A DNA stretch of 64,000 nucleotides from UBA6623 sp965248235 (GTDB lineage: Bacteria; Acidobacteriota; Terriglobia; Bryobacterales; UBA6623). Position numbers and translations under genes: made by a program. Location: the NCBI GenBank assembly GCA_965248235.1, contig CBDFIU010000003.1, positions 310,001-374,000 on the forward strand. The letters are read 5' to 3'. Below are positions 42,835-51,315 of the stretch, piece after piece (position 1 is the first letter of the stretch; every line of letters begins with the position of its first letter). Below the pieces are notes generated by a model. The model was not told where the DNA came from. It worked only from the letters and a program-made list of their open reading frames with translations, and did no database searches.

Positions 42835-44453
42835 GCAACCGGTTCATGAGCGGAATCGCGTTTCGAGGGCCGCTTAGGTCCGTCGTAGTCGTCGTTGGTC
42901 TAACCCTCGCTTGGAACATCCCGACCGACGCCGCGCCCCAGGATGATCCCGCCGCTAGGGCCGCCCAACACCGGGAACAAGGCCTCTTGTACGCCAAGCA
43001 GGGGAGCCGTCAAGCCGCGCTCGGGCACTTCTATTCGGCTTTGGAACTCGATCCCGACGACAAGATTTCCCACGACAACATCGGCATGATCCTGGCCGAG
43101 CGGGGCCGCGCTCGTGAAGCGCTTTCTCATTTCGAGAAGGCCATCGCCATTGACGCGAAATTCATCGACGCCCACCTCCACCGGGCGATGACCTTGGACC
43201 GCTCCGGAGATTCCAACGGCACGCTCGACGCTCTCCATCAAGTCCTCGGTTTAAAGCCGGACCTGCTGCCGGCGCGCTACATGCTCAGCGCAACTCTGCG
43301 CAAGCGCGGCGACACGCGCGGCGCCGAGCGTCTCTTGCGTGGCATCGTCGAACAAGCGCCGGCGTTTGCCGAAGCTCGTTATAACCTCGCTGTTTTGTTG
43401 CAGCTGGACGCGAAAACCGAACAGGCCGCGAAACACCTCGAGAGTGCCGTCGCCGCCGAACCCGACAACCCGCGTTTCCTTCAAGCGCTCGGCATCGCGC
43501 AAGCCGAACTCAACGACATCGAAACGGCTTCCGACTCTCTGCGCAAATCCATCAAGCTACAGCCCGCGAATCCCGAGGCGCATTACAACCTCGGACTCGC
43601 CCTCACCAAGCGACAGAATCTGGACGAAGCGATCGAGAGTTTTCGGACGGCTTTGAAAATTCATCCCCGGCATCCCGCGGCGCGACGGGCGTTGGGCGTC
43701 GGCCTGCTCCAGAAAGGCGACCTCGATTCCGCCGCGCAAGAGCTGACTCGCGCGGTGGCGGATTACGCGGACGACTTCGAAGCCCATAATTCGCTCGGTA
43801 CGGTGTTGCTGCGAAGCAAGGATTTCGACAAGGCGATCCACCACTTGGAGGAAGCGATCCGATTGAACCCGTTGCTGTTGAAAGCCCACCGCAATCTGGC
43901 ACAGGCTTATCAACGCTCGGGCCGCCCCGAAGAGGCGCGCCAAGCCACCGAACGATCGAGAGAGGTTGCGCAGGTCAAATCCAATCGCAGTCGGTCGATG
44001 TTACTGGTGCAGTCGGGAAAGCATCTGCTCGATACCGGCGACGCGACCCAGGCCTTGGAGCAGCTTCGAGAAGCCGTCGATCTCAGCCCCGACTACGAAG
44101 ACGCGCAGCTTGCTTACGGCATCGCGTTACGCCAAGGGGGAGAAGATCTCGATGAATCGCGCCAGGCCTTGGAAAAAGTGTTGAAACTCAACCCAACGCG
44201 AGCCGAAGCGCATTACCAACTCGGCTTAACTCTCCTAAAAATTGGGCACTCCACTGTTGCCCTGAAGAAACTGCGCAGGGCCGTCGAACTAGCCCCCAGC
44301 TTGATCGAAGCCCAACGCGCCCTGGGCAACCTCGCCCTCAAGTCCGGCGAGTATCCAACCGCCAAAGCCGCCTTTGACGCGATCCTCGCCTGGAAACCCG
44401 ACGACCCGCCCGCCCTCGCCGCGCGCGAAAAAGCGATGCGGGAAAAGCCCTAA
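42831..44453 (+). CDS. TPR protein, exported
   Basis: The 540-residue protein starts at GTG 42831, overlapping the UnbV gene stop. It has a signal-like segment (LRSVVVVVGLTLAWNIPTDA) and about a dozen TPR units (HREQGLLYAKQGSRQAALGH, AHYNLGLALTKRQNLDEAIE, AHRNLAQAYQRSGRPEEARQ, AHYQLGLTLLKIGHSTVALK). It probably forms a complex with the two previous proteins. A family C repeat follows the stop. Confidence 0.85.
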   Translation: MSNRFMSGIAFRGPLRSVVVVVGLTLAWNIPTDAAPQDDPAARAAQHREQGLLYAKQGSRQAALGHFYSALELDPDDKISHDNIGMILAERGRAREALSHFEKAIAIDAKFIDAHLHRAMTLDRSGDSNGTLDALHQVLGLKPDLLPARYMLSATLRKRGDTRGAERLLRGIVEQAPAFAEARYNLAVLLQLDAKTEQAAKHLESAVAAEPDNPRFLQALGIAQAELNDIETASDSLRKSIKLQPANPEAHYNLGLALTKRQNLDEAIESFRTALKIHPRHPAARRALGVGLLQKGDLDSAAQELTRAVADYADDFEAHNSLGTVLLRSKDFDKAIHHLEEAIRLNPLLLKAHRNLAQAYQRSGRPEEARQATERSREVAQVKSNRSRSMLLVQSGKHLLDTGDATQALEQLREAVDLSPDYEDAQLAYGIALRQGGEDLDESRQALEKVLKLNPTRAEAHYQLGLTLLKIGHSTVALKKLRRAVELAPSLIEAQRALGNLALKSGEYPTAKAAFDAILAWKPDDPPALAAREKAMREKP

Positions 44454-44489
44454 GCGACGGGCCTCCCAAACTGAGCCGCGCACATCAGG

Positions 44490-44616
44490 GGCTGTGAAAA
44501 AATGGGAGCTGTCGGAAACCACCTGCCAAACAGAGCCGCATCGCCACGCGATGCGGTCACTCAAGAATAGTGCTTTGCCGCCAAACGAACTTTTTCAAGC
44601 GCTCGTGGCACTAGCC
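44490..44616. repeat. Family C repeat, inverted (copy C3), with a GTGAAAAAATGGG motif
   Basis: GTGAAAAAATGGGAGCTGTC at 44493 recurs near 61037 and 61491 with small changes. It is followed by the reverse of C2 (CAGAGCCGCATCGCCACGCG ... AATAGTGCTTTGCCGCCAAA). It separates two convergent genes and may terminate both. Confidence 0.6.
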
Positions 44617-44627
44617 TTGCCGAACCC

Positions 44628-46013
44628 CTACCCAATCAGCTCATTGATAACCTGACCGCCGGTTTGCGAAAGCTGCTTAAACCGGCCGCCATGGAAATAA
44701 GTCAGCTTGTTATCGTCCAAGCCGAGCAGGCGCAGCAACGTAACATGCAGGTCTTTAATCGGATGAACGACCTCGACCGCCTTATTCCCGATCTCGTCGG
44801 TAGCGCCGATCACATGGCCGGCCTTCACGCCGCCCCCGGCAAAGAACATCGATTGCGCATGGGCGTTGTGGTCGCGGCCGATCGCGACACCGCCGCCGCG
44901 ATGGTGGTTGTCGGGGCTGCGGCCGAACTCCCCCAGCCAAACGATGAGCGTGTCGTCCAAGAGTCCGCGCTGCTTGAGGTCTTTGATCAAAGCGGTGACC
45001 GGTTTGTCGATGCTGTAGATGCGAGCCTTGTGCGAACGCTCGAGATAGTCGTGCGAGTCCCAGCCCCCGGAGAAGATCTGCACGAAGCGCACGCCTTTTT
45101 CAATGAGTCGACGAGCTAACAAGCAGCGTCGCCCGAACGGCTCCGTCTCTCTGTTATCCAGCCCATACATTTCACGCACCGACTCGGGCTCGCCGTCGAG
45201 ATCGATGATGCCGGGCACCTCCGTTTGCATCCGGTAGGCCAGTTCGTAGTTGGCCATCCGCGCGGCAAGCTCGTCGTGTTCGGGGTGCTTGGCTTGGTGG
45301 GCGCGATTGAGATCCGCTAGGACGTCAAGGTTGGCGCGCTGGTGTTCGCGAGTCTTCCACGCCGGCGGATGAATATCGAGAATCGGCGACCCCGCGGCGC
45401 GCAGCGGCGTGCCCTGGTAGTAAGCCGGAAGGAAACCGTTCGTCCAATTGCCGACACCGCCTTGCGGAAAGCCCGCCTCCGACAAAACGATGTATCCGGG
45501 AAGATTCTGATTTTCGCTGCCGAGCCCGTAGGTCACCCACGACCCGACGGCCGGGTCTCCGCCGAACTTGTTGCCGGTGTTGATGTGGTAGAGCGCCGTG
45601 GGGTGATCGACCGATTCGGCTTGACAACCCTTGTAGACGCACAGGTCATCCGCCACATCCGGCAGGTGAGTGAAGTGCTCGCACATGTCGATGCCGGCCT
45701 GGCCGACCTTGCGGAATTTGTAGGGGCTCTTCACGTAGTAGCGCTCGCCCGACGACATGGGCGAGAAATGCTCGCCGACGTTCTGGAAGCGCTTCAGGTG
45801 CAGCTCTTCGAGCTTCGGTTTCGGGTCGAAGGTATCGATGTGGCTGGGGCCGCCTTCCATGACGAGGAAGATGCAGGCTTTGGCCTTTGGGGCAAGATGG
45901 GGGTCTTTTTGGGCGAGGGGTCCCGGGGCTTCCTGGGCGAGAAGATCGCCGAAAGCCACGCTGCCCAGCGAGGCTCCGAGGTTGTAGAGGAAGCGGCGGC
46001 GGGTGTCTTGCAT
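44628..46013 (-). CDS. DUF1501 protein with twin-arginine-like signal, PSD1 partner
   Basis: The 461-residue protein starts MQDTRRRFLYNLGASLGSVA, a Tat signal. It has the DUF1501 motifs KAKACIFLVMEGGPSHIDTF, SVDHPTALYHINTGNKFGGD, GLGSENQNLPGYIVL, RRCLLARRLIEKGVRFVQIF, WLGEFGRSPD, GRDHNAHAQSMFFAGGGVKAG and KDLHVTLLRLLGLDDNKLT. It follows a PSCyt1/PSD1 gene by 59 bp on the same strand, the same pairing as at 31189-35964. Confidence 0.88.
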   Translation of the reverse strand: MQDTRRRFLYNLGASLGSVAFGDLLAQEAPGPLAQKDPHLAPKAKACIFLVMEGGPSHIDTFDPKPKLEELHLKRFQNVGEHFSPMSSGERYYVKSPYKFRKVGQAGIDMCEHFTHLPDVADDLCVYKGCQAESVDHPTALYHINTGNKFGGDPAVGSWVTYGLGSENQNLPGYIVLSEAGFPQGGVGNWTNGFLPAYYQGTPLRAAGSPILDIHPPAWKTREHQRANLDVLADLNRAHQAKHPEHDELAARMANYELAYRMQTEVPGIIDLDGEPESVREMYGLDNRETEPFGRRCLLARRLIEKGVRFVQIFSGGWDSHDYLERSHKARIYSIDKPVTALIKDLKQRGLLDDTLIVWLGEFGRSPDNHHRGGGVAIGRDHNAHAQSMFFAGGGVKAGHVIGATDEIGNKAVEVVHPIKDLHVTLLRLLGLDDNKLTYFHGGRFKQLSQTGGQVINELIG

Positions 46014-46072
46014 GGCGTTTGACTCGCTGTTTCACGTTTCGAGTTTCTTCAAGCGATTCTCACCACGTGCTG

Positions 46073-48847
46073 TCAATACACATAAATAAACTCGTTCGAA
46101 TTGAACAACGCCAGGCAAAGGTCGGCCAAGGCCCTCGTCTCCGGCTCCACGTCCCACGGCTTCAGGTGCGGCAAATAGTCTTCGTAGATATCCAACGGCT
46201 CCTTGTAATGAAGCGCCAGTCCTGACATCTCTTCGACCACCGTACGGTCAAGCTCGCGAGGCGGAGAAACCGGCTCCGGACGACGTTGCTCATGGTAGGC
46301 CGTCATCTTGCGGACATGAGACGACATCTTCGCCCGTTCTTCGTCGGTTGCCGCTCGTCCCAGGGCCAGTTGGAAAGCACGGTTCACTTGCTGCTCGATC
46401 GTCTCGGCTTCCTCTTCCACCCGACGCGCCATCGCGATCGATCGATCCGTCGAGTTGTCGCTGTTCATCAAAGTGAAAACCTGCGGCGTGACGGTCGAGC
46501 TGTCGCGGCGCTCGCACGACAAATCGTAGCTCGGCTGATTGAAAACCTCGAACATCGGGTCGGCCTGCATGCGCATCCGGTAAACGTAGAGCGAGCGGCG
46601 GTTGCGCTCTTCCCGCGTTCGTGACGGTTGATAGGCCGGGGCGAGGGTGACCTGGTTCATGCGAGGCTGAGCCGCGAATTCGGGGTTAACCTCGGGAAAG
46701 ATCGCCAGGCCTCCTACCTCGGGATTCAACTCACCCGACGCCGCCAGCATGGCATCGCGCAGTTCTTCAGCGGCAAGTCGGCGAGGCCGAAAATAGCTCA
46801 GCAATTCATTGCTGGGATCGCGCAGTTGAACGGCGGCGTTATCAGCCGGTCGATCACTTCGACGGTACACATCCGACGTCATGATCAGCCGATGGAGCGC
46901 CTTGATCGACCAGTTGCCGGCAACGAAACGTCGCGCCAGCCAATCGAGCAATTCGGGATGGGTGGGCTTTTTGCCCATCTTGCCGAAGTTGTTCGCGTTC
47001 TCGGCAATCCCCTTGCCGAAATGGTATTGCCAGACGCGGTTGACGATCGAGCGGGTCGAGAGCGGGTTGTCGGGGTTCGCGATCCATTGAGCGAGCGCCA
47101 GGCGGCGGCCGGTCATCGTGGCCGGGATCTCGTAGGTCTTCGATTTGGCCGGGCTGTAGCTCACCGCGACAGCGCTCAGCACGCCGGGCGCCACCTTGTC
47201 GCCGCGCGAGTAAATCGAACCGCCCGTCAGGATGAAAGACTCGGGAATCTCGCCTTGCATCTCCTCGGGCTCGGGCATGCGAAGCTTCACCGAGGGCTCG
47301 TGCTTAATGGGTCCCTCGTAAATGGTATGGGCCATCGGCTGGTAGCGTTGCAGCCGGCGTTTCCAGATCAGGGCGTCGTTGCCGCGAACTTTCACGTACC
47401 CCAGGTCGTCCACGGTCAGGCCGATATGGCGAGGCGGCTTCTCGCCCTCGGGCTTGTCCTTGAGTTCTTCGCGAGGCTGATACGGAATCCCGCGTTCGGC
47501 GCACCAAGCACGGGCGGCCTTTTCTCCCTTGGCTTTGATCTTGGCCACGTCGGCTTCGGCTCGGGCCAAAAGCGTTTCGAGCCAGGCACGATTTTCCTCG
47601 AAGTGGTTGCGGTTCTCCTCGTCAAGGAATTGGGCCGGGCGTTCGGCCAACTGCGTGGTCGCGAAGATCGAGTAGAAGCGATAGTAGTCGCGGGTCGGAA
47701 TGGGGTCGAATTTGTGATCGTGGCAGCGGGCGCAGCGCAGCGGCAGCGACAGGTAAACCTGCCCGACGTTATTCGTGATGTCGTCGAGATAGAGCTGCCG
47801 GGACGCGACTTTCTGCATCATCCCGGTGTGTTCCCAAGGGCCCATGCGCAGGTACCCGGTGGCGACGAGCATTTCGGGATTGTCGGGCTCGAGGATGTCG
47901 CCCGCCAGTTGCTCGACCACAAAGCGGTTATAGGGCTTGTCGGCATTGAGCGAGCGAACGACATAGTCGCGGTAGCGCCAGGCGTTCGAGCGTTCCCAAT
48001 CATTCGAATACCCCGAGGTGTCGGCGTAGCGAACAACGTCGAGCCAGTGGCGTCCCCATTGCTCGCCGTAATGGGGACTGTCGAGCAAGCGGTCGATGAC
48101 CTTGCTCCAGGCCTCGGGTGATTCGTCGTTGAGAAAGGCTTGGACGTGCTCGGGGCTCGGCGGAAGGCCGCTGAGATCATACGTGGCTCGCCGAATCAAG
48201 ATGAGTTTGCTCGCGTCGGGGGCGGCGGGGATATTCGCCTCGGCGAGCTTGCGTCCGATAAACGCGTCGATCGGGTGGCTGGCGTCGGATTCGGGTGGAG
48301 CCGCCTTGCGCAGGGGACGAAAAGCCCACAGGTCATCCGGCTGGTATCGCCGGTTGGTCCATCCCTCCGAGAGGCCGCCGCTGGTCTCGACCATCACGCC
48401 TTTCGCGGTCCGTTCGCGAGCGCGTTCCTCTTCCAGGTAAGCTTGCTCGGTCTCGGAGTCGGGCCAAGGGGCGCCGCCGTCGATCCAATCACGGATCTTC
48501 GCGGTCTGTTCCTCGCTGAGCCGATCATTCTCCTTGGGTGGCATCAGGAGCTTCGGGTTCGAGCGGCGGACAGCTTCGTAAAGCAGACTCGCCGAGGCGT
48601 TGCCGGGCACGAGAACTTGCTTCGAGGAGGCGCCGCCCCGAAGCATCGATTCGCGCGAGGTAAGGTTGAGTCCGCCGAGAATCGCGGTCGGCTCTCCGCC
48701 ATGGCAGACGAAGCATCTCTCGGCCAGCAGGGGCTTAATGTCGAGGGCGAACAGACGCTCGGCGTCAGGATCGGCCCCGGCGGCCGGCGAGCTTACCACG
48801 AAAAGCGACAGGAAAAGTGTTGCAAGCGATAGGCGAATAAAAAGCAC
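46073..48847 (-). CDS. PSCyt1 / DUF1549 / PSD1 (DUF1553) protein
   Basis: From GTG 48845-48847 the product is 924 residues, with a signal peptide (FIRLSLATLFLSLFVVSSPA). It has the heme motif CFVCHGGE, DUF1549 (DAFIGRKLAEANIPAAPDAS, RRATYDLSGLPPSPEHVQAF, WLDVVRYADTSGYSNDWER, LPLRCARCHDHKFDPI) and DUF1553 (RRLALAQWIANPDNPLSTRS, NRVWQYHFGKGI, THPELLDWLARRF, MTSDVYRRSDR, LYVYRMRMQ, TPQVFTLMNSD). It lacks the LamG insert of the 32668-35964 protein. A second CxxCH (CARCH) lies in DUF1549, as usual. A poly-purine run (GGGGGGAGGG) precedes the GTG by about 14 bases; the frame is open farther up. Confidence 0.88.
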   Translation of the reverse strand: MLFIRLSLATLFLSLFVVSSPAAGADPDAERLFALDIKPLLAERCFVCHGGEPTAILGGLNLTSRESMLRGGASSKQVLVPGNASASLLYEAVRRSNPKLLMPPKENDRLSEEQTAKIRDWIDGGAPWPDSETEQAYLEEERARERTAKGVMVETSGGLSEGWTNRRYQPDDLWAFRPLRKAAPPESDASHPIDAFIGRKLAEANIPAAPDASKLILIRRATYDLSGLPPSPEHVQAFLNDESPEAWSKVIDRLLDSPHYGEQWGRHWLDVVRYADTSGYSNDWERSNAWRYRDYVVRSLNADKPYNRFVVEQLAGDILEPDNPEMLVATGYLRMGPWEHTGMMQKVASRQLYLDDITNNVGQVYLSLPLRCARCHDHKFDPIPTRDYYRFYSIFATTQLAERPAQFLDEENRNHFEENRAWLETLLARAEADVAKIKAKGEKAARAWCAERGIPYQPREELKDKPEGEKPPRHIGLTVDDLGYVKVRGNDALIWKRRLQRYQPMAHTIYEGPIKHEPSVKLRMPEPEEMQGEIPESFILTGGSIYSRGDKVAPGVLSAVAVSYSPAKSKTYEIPATMTGRRLALAQWIANPDNPLSTRSIVNRVWQYHFGKGIAENANNFGKMGKKPTHPELLDWLARRFVAGNWSIKALHRLIMTSDVYRRSDRPADNAAVQLRDPSNELLSYFRPRRLAAEELRDAMLAASGELNPEVGGLAIFPEVNPEFAAQPRMNQVTLAPAYQPSRTREERNRRSLYVYRMRMQADPMFEVFNQPSYDLSCERRDSSTVTPQVFTLMNSDNSTDRSIAMARRVEEEAETIEQQVNRAFQLALGRAATDEERAKMSSHVRKMTAYHEQRRPEPVSPPRELDRTVVEEMSGLALHYKEPLDIYEDYLPHLKPWDVEPETRALADLCLALFNSNEFIYVY

Positions 48848-48933
48848 GTTTTGGACCCGATTCCCTCCCCCCAAATCCTACCAAGATCGCGGAACTCGCG
48901 CACCAATTCCCGATCACCCGAAAGGCTTCGATC

Positions 48934-49983
48934 TCAGCCGTAGCGCTCCGCCCATCCTTGGGAGACTCTTTCCCCGAGGGCGAGAACCGCCGCCATTTCT
49001 TCGTCCGACAGCGGCTCGGTCTCGATGGCAATTCGGATGTTCGTCTGAATCTCCTCGGTATCAAACACTCCAATGACCATGCCGGTCACGCCGTCGAGAC
49101 TCTTGGCAAAGCGTTGCGCATCGCGGAGCGCGCTCTTATCGAGTTGCGCTTCCATCTGCGAGGGGTGGCGAACCGGGTCATTGTAAAAATGGAAACCGCC
49201 CGTCGGTCCGGCTTCCAAACCTCCGTAGACTTTCATCGCCATCACGCCAACGTTCTGCTTTCTAGCCAACGGCAGCACCACTTCGTCGAACGAATAGGTA
49301 TGGTGATCGACAAAGTTCATCAGACACATCAAGACGTCTATCTCTTCGTTTTCCAAGACCCTGACGAAATTGGGCGGGTTGTTGTGTCCGGTAATGCCGC
49401 AAAACCGGGCGCGCCCGGCCTTCTTCTGCTCCATGATGTACGGCCAAACCCCGTCTTTCGAAAGCGCGACGTCCAGGTTTCGCTGCCCCGCGCTATGCAT
49501 GTGCAGGACGTCGACGTAGTCGGTGCCCAGCCGCTGTAGCGACCTTTCAAACTGCTGTTGGGCTTCTTCTCGGGTATCGGTCGAGAGTTTGGTCGCCACG
49601 AAGACTTGATCGCGACGGCCGCGCATCGCTTCCCCTACCGCCTCTTCGGCCCGGCGGTACCCGGCTGCCGTGTCGAGATAATGGATCCCGTGATCGACCG
49701 CCGCGGTGAAAGTTCGGGCCATATGGTCGTAATCGTAATCCGGCCCCTTGAACAACCCCAGCTTGGATGTGCCAAGACCCAGGATGGGGATTGTGACGCC
49801 TGTCTTTCCAAGCACGGCCCTGGGCAGACTGCCGGTTGAACCTCCCTCGTCGGGGTTGCGGCCATCCACGCCCGCCGGCGAAGAGCCCGTGTCACTGCAG
49901 CCCGGCAGAAGTCCCAGCGCCGCGGCCGCGGACAAAAGCCCGCCCTTCAGAACAGTCCGTCTTTGAAAACCCTTTTCCTTCAT
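48934..49983 (-). CDS. Aldo/keto reductase with twin-arginine lipoprotein-like signal
   Basis: The 349-residue protein begins FQRRTVLKGGLLSAAAALGLLPGCSDTG, a Tat signal ending in a lipobox-like LPGC. The aldo/keto reductase barrel follows, with HYLDTAAGYRRAEEAVG (Asp and Tyr), VFVATKL (Lys) and YVDVLHMHSAG (His), the catalytic tetrad. Exported AKRs in this lineage often act on sugars or xenobiotics. The cofactor is NAD(P)H, which makes secretion unusual unless the protein is folded with its cofactor before Tat export. It follows the PSD1 gene region on the same strand with 86 bp between. Confidence 0.85.
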   Translation of the reverse strand: MKEKGFQRRTVLKGGLLSAAAALGLLPGCSDTGSSPAGVDGRNPDEGGSTGSLPRAVLGKTGVTIPILGLGTSKLGLFKGPDYDYDHMARTFTAAVDHGIHYLDTAAGYRRAEEAVGEAMRGRRDQVFVATKLSTDTREEAQQQFERSLQRLGTDYVDVLHMHSAGQRNLDVALSKDGVWPYIMEQKKAGRARFCGITGHNNPPNFVRVLENEEIDVLMCLMNFVDHHTYSFDEVVLPLARKQNVGVMAMKVYGGLEAGPTGGFHFYNDPVRHPSQMEAQLDKSALRDAQRFAKSLDGVTGMVIGVFDTEEIQTNIRIAIETEPLSDEEMAAVLALGERVSQGWAERYG

Positions 49984-50152
49984 GATTCCCTCTCCCGCGA
50001 TTGGCCGGCGATCTCCCGTTCCTTGTGACGCTCCATGGCGGCCGCTTCAAGAATGAAGTGGAACGGATGCCGCCAATGGGGACATCGTACCGCCGTGGGA
50101 CTTATCGCGGGGCGCCGTTAACCTGGCAAGGCCTCCTCAAGGGTTCTCGTGC

Positions 50153-50965
50153 TCACTTTTTTTTGAGAGGCCGCAACTCGATGCGGCCAAAATACAGCTC
50201 CGAGCCCTCGGACTGAAACAGAATCCTTCCCTTTGTCTCGCTGGCTTCGAATCCTTCCATGACGAAGGTTCCGTTGACCCAATACTTGACGCGATCTCCG
50301 TCGGCGATCATTTCGAGGACGTTCCACACTCCGTGAGGCTTCTCGACTTCGTTTTTTGGATCACGGAAGCCGGCGGGCGCCCGGTAACCGGTCGGCCAAC
50401 CATCTTGGCGGCCCATGTCGGTCTTGTTGAAACGATCAATTTGAATACCGCGGTCGCCGCCCTTGCGTTCGCCCTTAACCGTCAACTCGGCCCCTCCGAG
50501 CAGGATCACATCGCCCGTGCCGCCCTCCATGATCTGAAACTCGATCGCTCTGGGCCAAATCGTGCCCTGCGATTTGGCGGCTTCCGCGTTCTTGTTCACA
50601 TCCGTCGCCCGATAGAGAATGCCGCTATCGCGGGCCAGGCCCTCGCGGCGACCGTGCGTCGCTTCGCCCCACTTGAATTCAGCGCGCAAATAGAAATCGC
50701 CGAATTCCTCTTTCGTGATGAAATACCCATATGGGATTCCCTCGACCCGGACCATGCCGTCGACCACCCGAAAGATCCCGTCCGGGTCATTGTTGAAACC
50801 CTTCCCGAAGACGAACGTCTCGAAGTTATCGAGGCTCTTGCCGTTGAACAGCACGACGGCCTTCCCGGTTGGCGGAATGTCGGCCCCGCGAAGCGTCGCC
50901 GTGAAAAACAACAACGAGAGGAAGACAATCACGTGAGGAATCGATCGGCGTCCAATCCGGCTCAT
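50153..50965 (-). CDS. DUF1080 (3-keto-disaccharide hydrolase-like) protein, exported
   Basis: From ATG 50963-50965 the product is 270 residues, with a signal segment (HVIVFLSLLFFTATLRGADI). The DUF1080 concanavalin-like fold follows: AVVLFNGKSLDNFETFV, VVDGMVRVEGIPYGYFITKE, DFYLRAEFKWG, DSGILYRATD, FQIMEGGTGDVILLGGAEL, GVWNVLEMIADGDRVKYWVN and a C-terminal LYFGRIELRPL. The family includes enzymes that cleave 3-keto glycosides. A carbohydrate role fits the neighbouring exported enzymes. A frame extension to 51025 was not used, because the signal peptide begins at this ATG. Confidence 0.85.
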   Translation of the reverse strand: MSRIGRRSIPHVIVFLSLLFFTATLRGADIPPTGKAVVLFNGKSLDNFETFVFGKGFNNDPDGIFRVVDGMVRVEGIPYGYFITKEEFGDFYLRAEFKWGEATHGRREGLARDSGILYRATDVNKNAEAAKSQGTIWPRAIEFQIMEGGTGDVILLGGAELTVKGERKGGDRGIQIDRFNKTDMGRQDGWPTGYRAPAGFRDPKNEVEKPHGVWNVLEMIADGDRVKYWVNGTFVMEGFEASETKGRILFQSEGSELYFGRIELRPLKKK

Positions 50966-51046
50966 GATCACTACTCCCCGTTCAAGTCGTTTTAGATCAT
51001 AGCAGTGGATTGCCCGGGATAACAATCGCTCCCGCCAACAAGGGTG

Positions 51047-51212
51047 CGCGACATAAACGTGGAAGCCCTTCTGGCAATGCGAACAATAGAATCAGAGCCC
51101 TGAGCGCAAGCGACGGGTCAGGCGGCCGCGCACCAAACTCCGGGGCGCGGCAGGCCCGGTTCAGCGCCGGTTCAGCGGGCTTGGATTGCGAATAGGCCGG
51201 CCCTTCAGCGCC
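51047..51212. repeat. Family A repeat, inverted (copy A4), in a 350-bp gap
   Basis: GCGCGACATAAACGTGGAAG begins the copy. Its reverse complement aligns with A2 through CGCCCCGGAGTTTGGTGCGC and the GGCTCTGATTCTATTG line. The gap between 50966 and 51315 has no gene. Confidence 0.7.
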
Positions 51213-51315
51213 GAAGCATGGGCGACCCATGCGCCCGATCGTCACACGCCGGGGGTTCGGATTTCGATACCGAAAAGCAGGAGTACACGCGCGGGCAAAG
51301 CGATCACAGCCGGGC

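Noticed and set aside
46628..48121. 497-codon plus-strand frame opposite the second PSD1 gene
   Set aside because: Antisense shadow; no domain, and the opposite frame is unmistakable.
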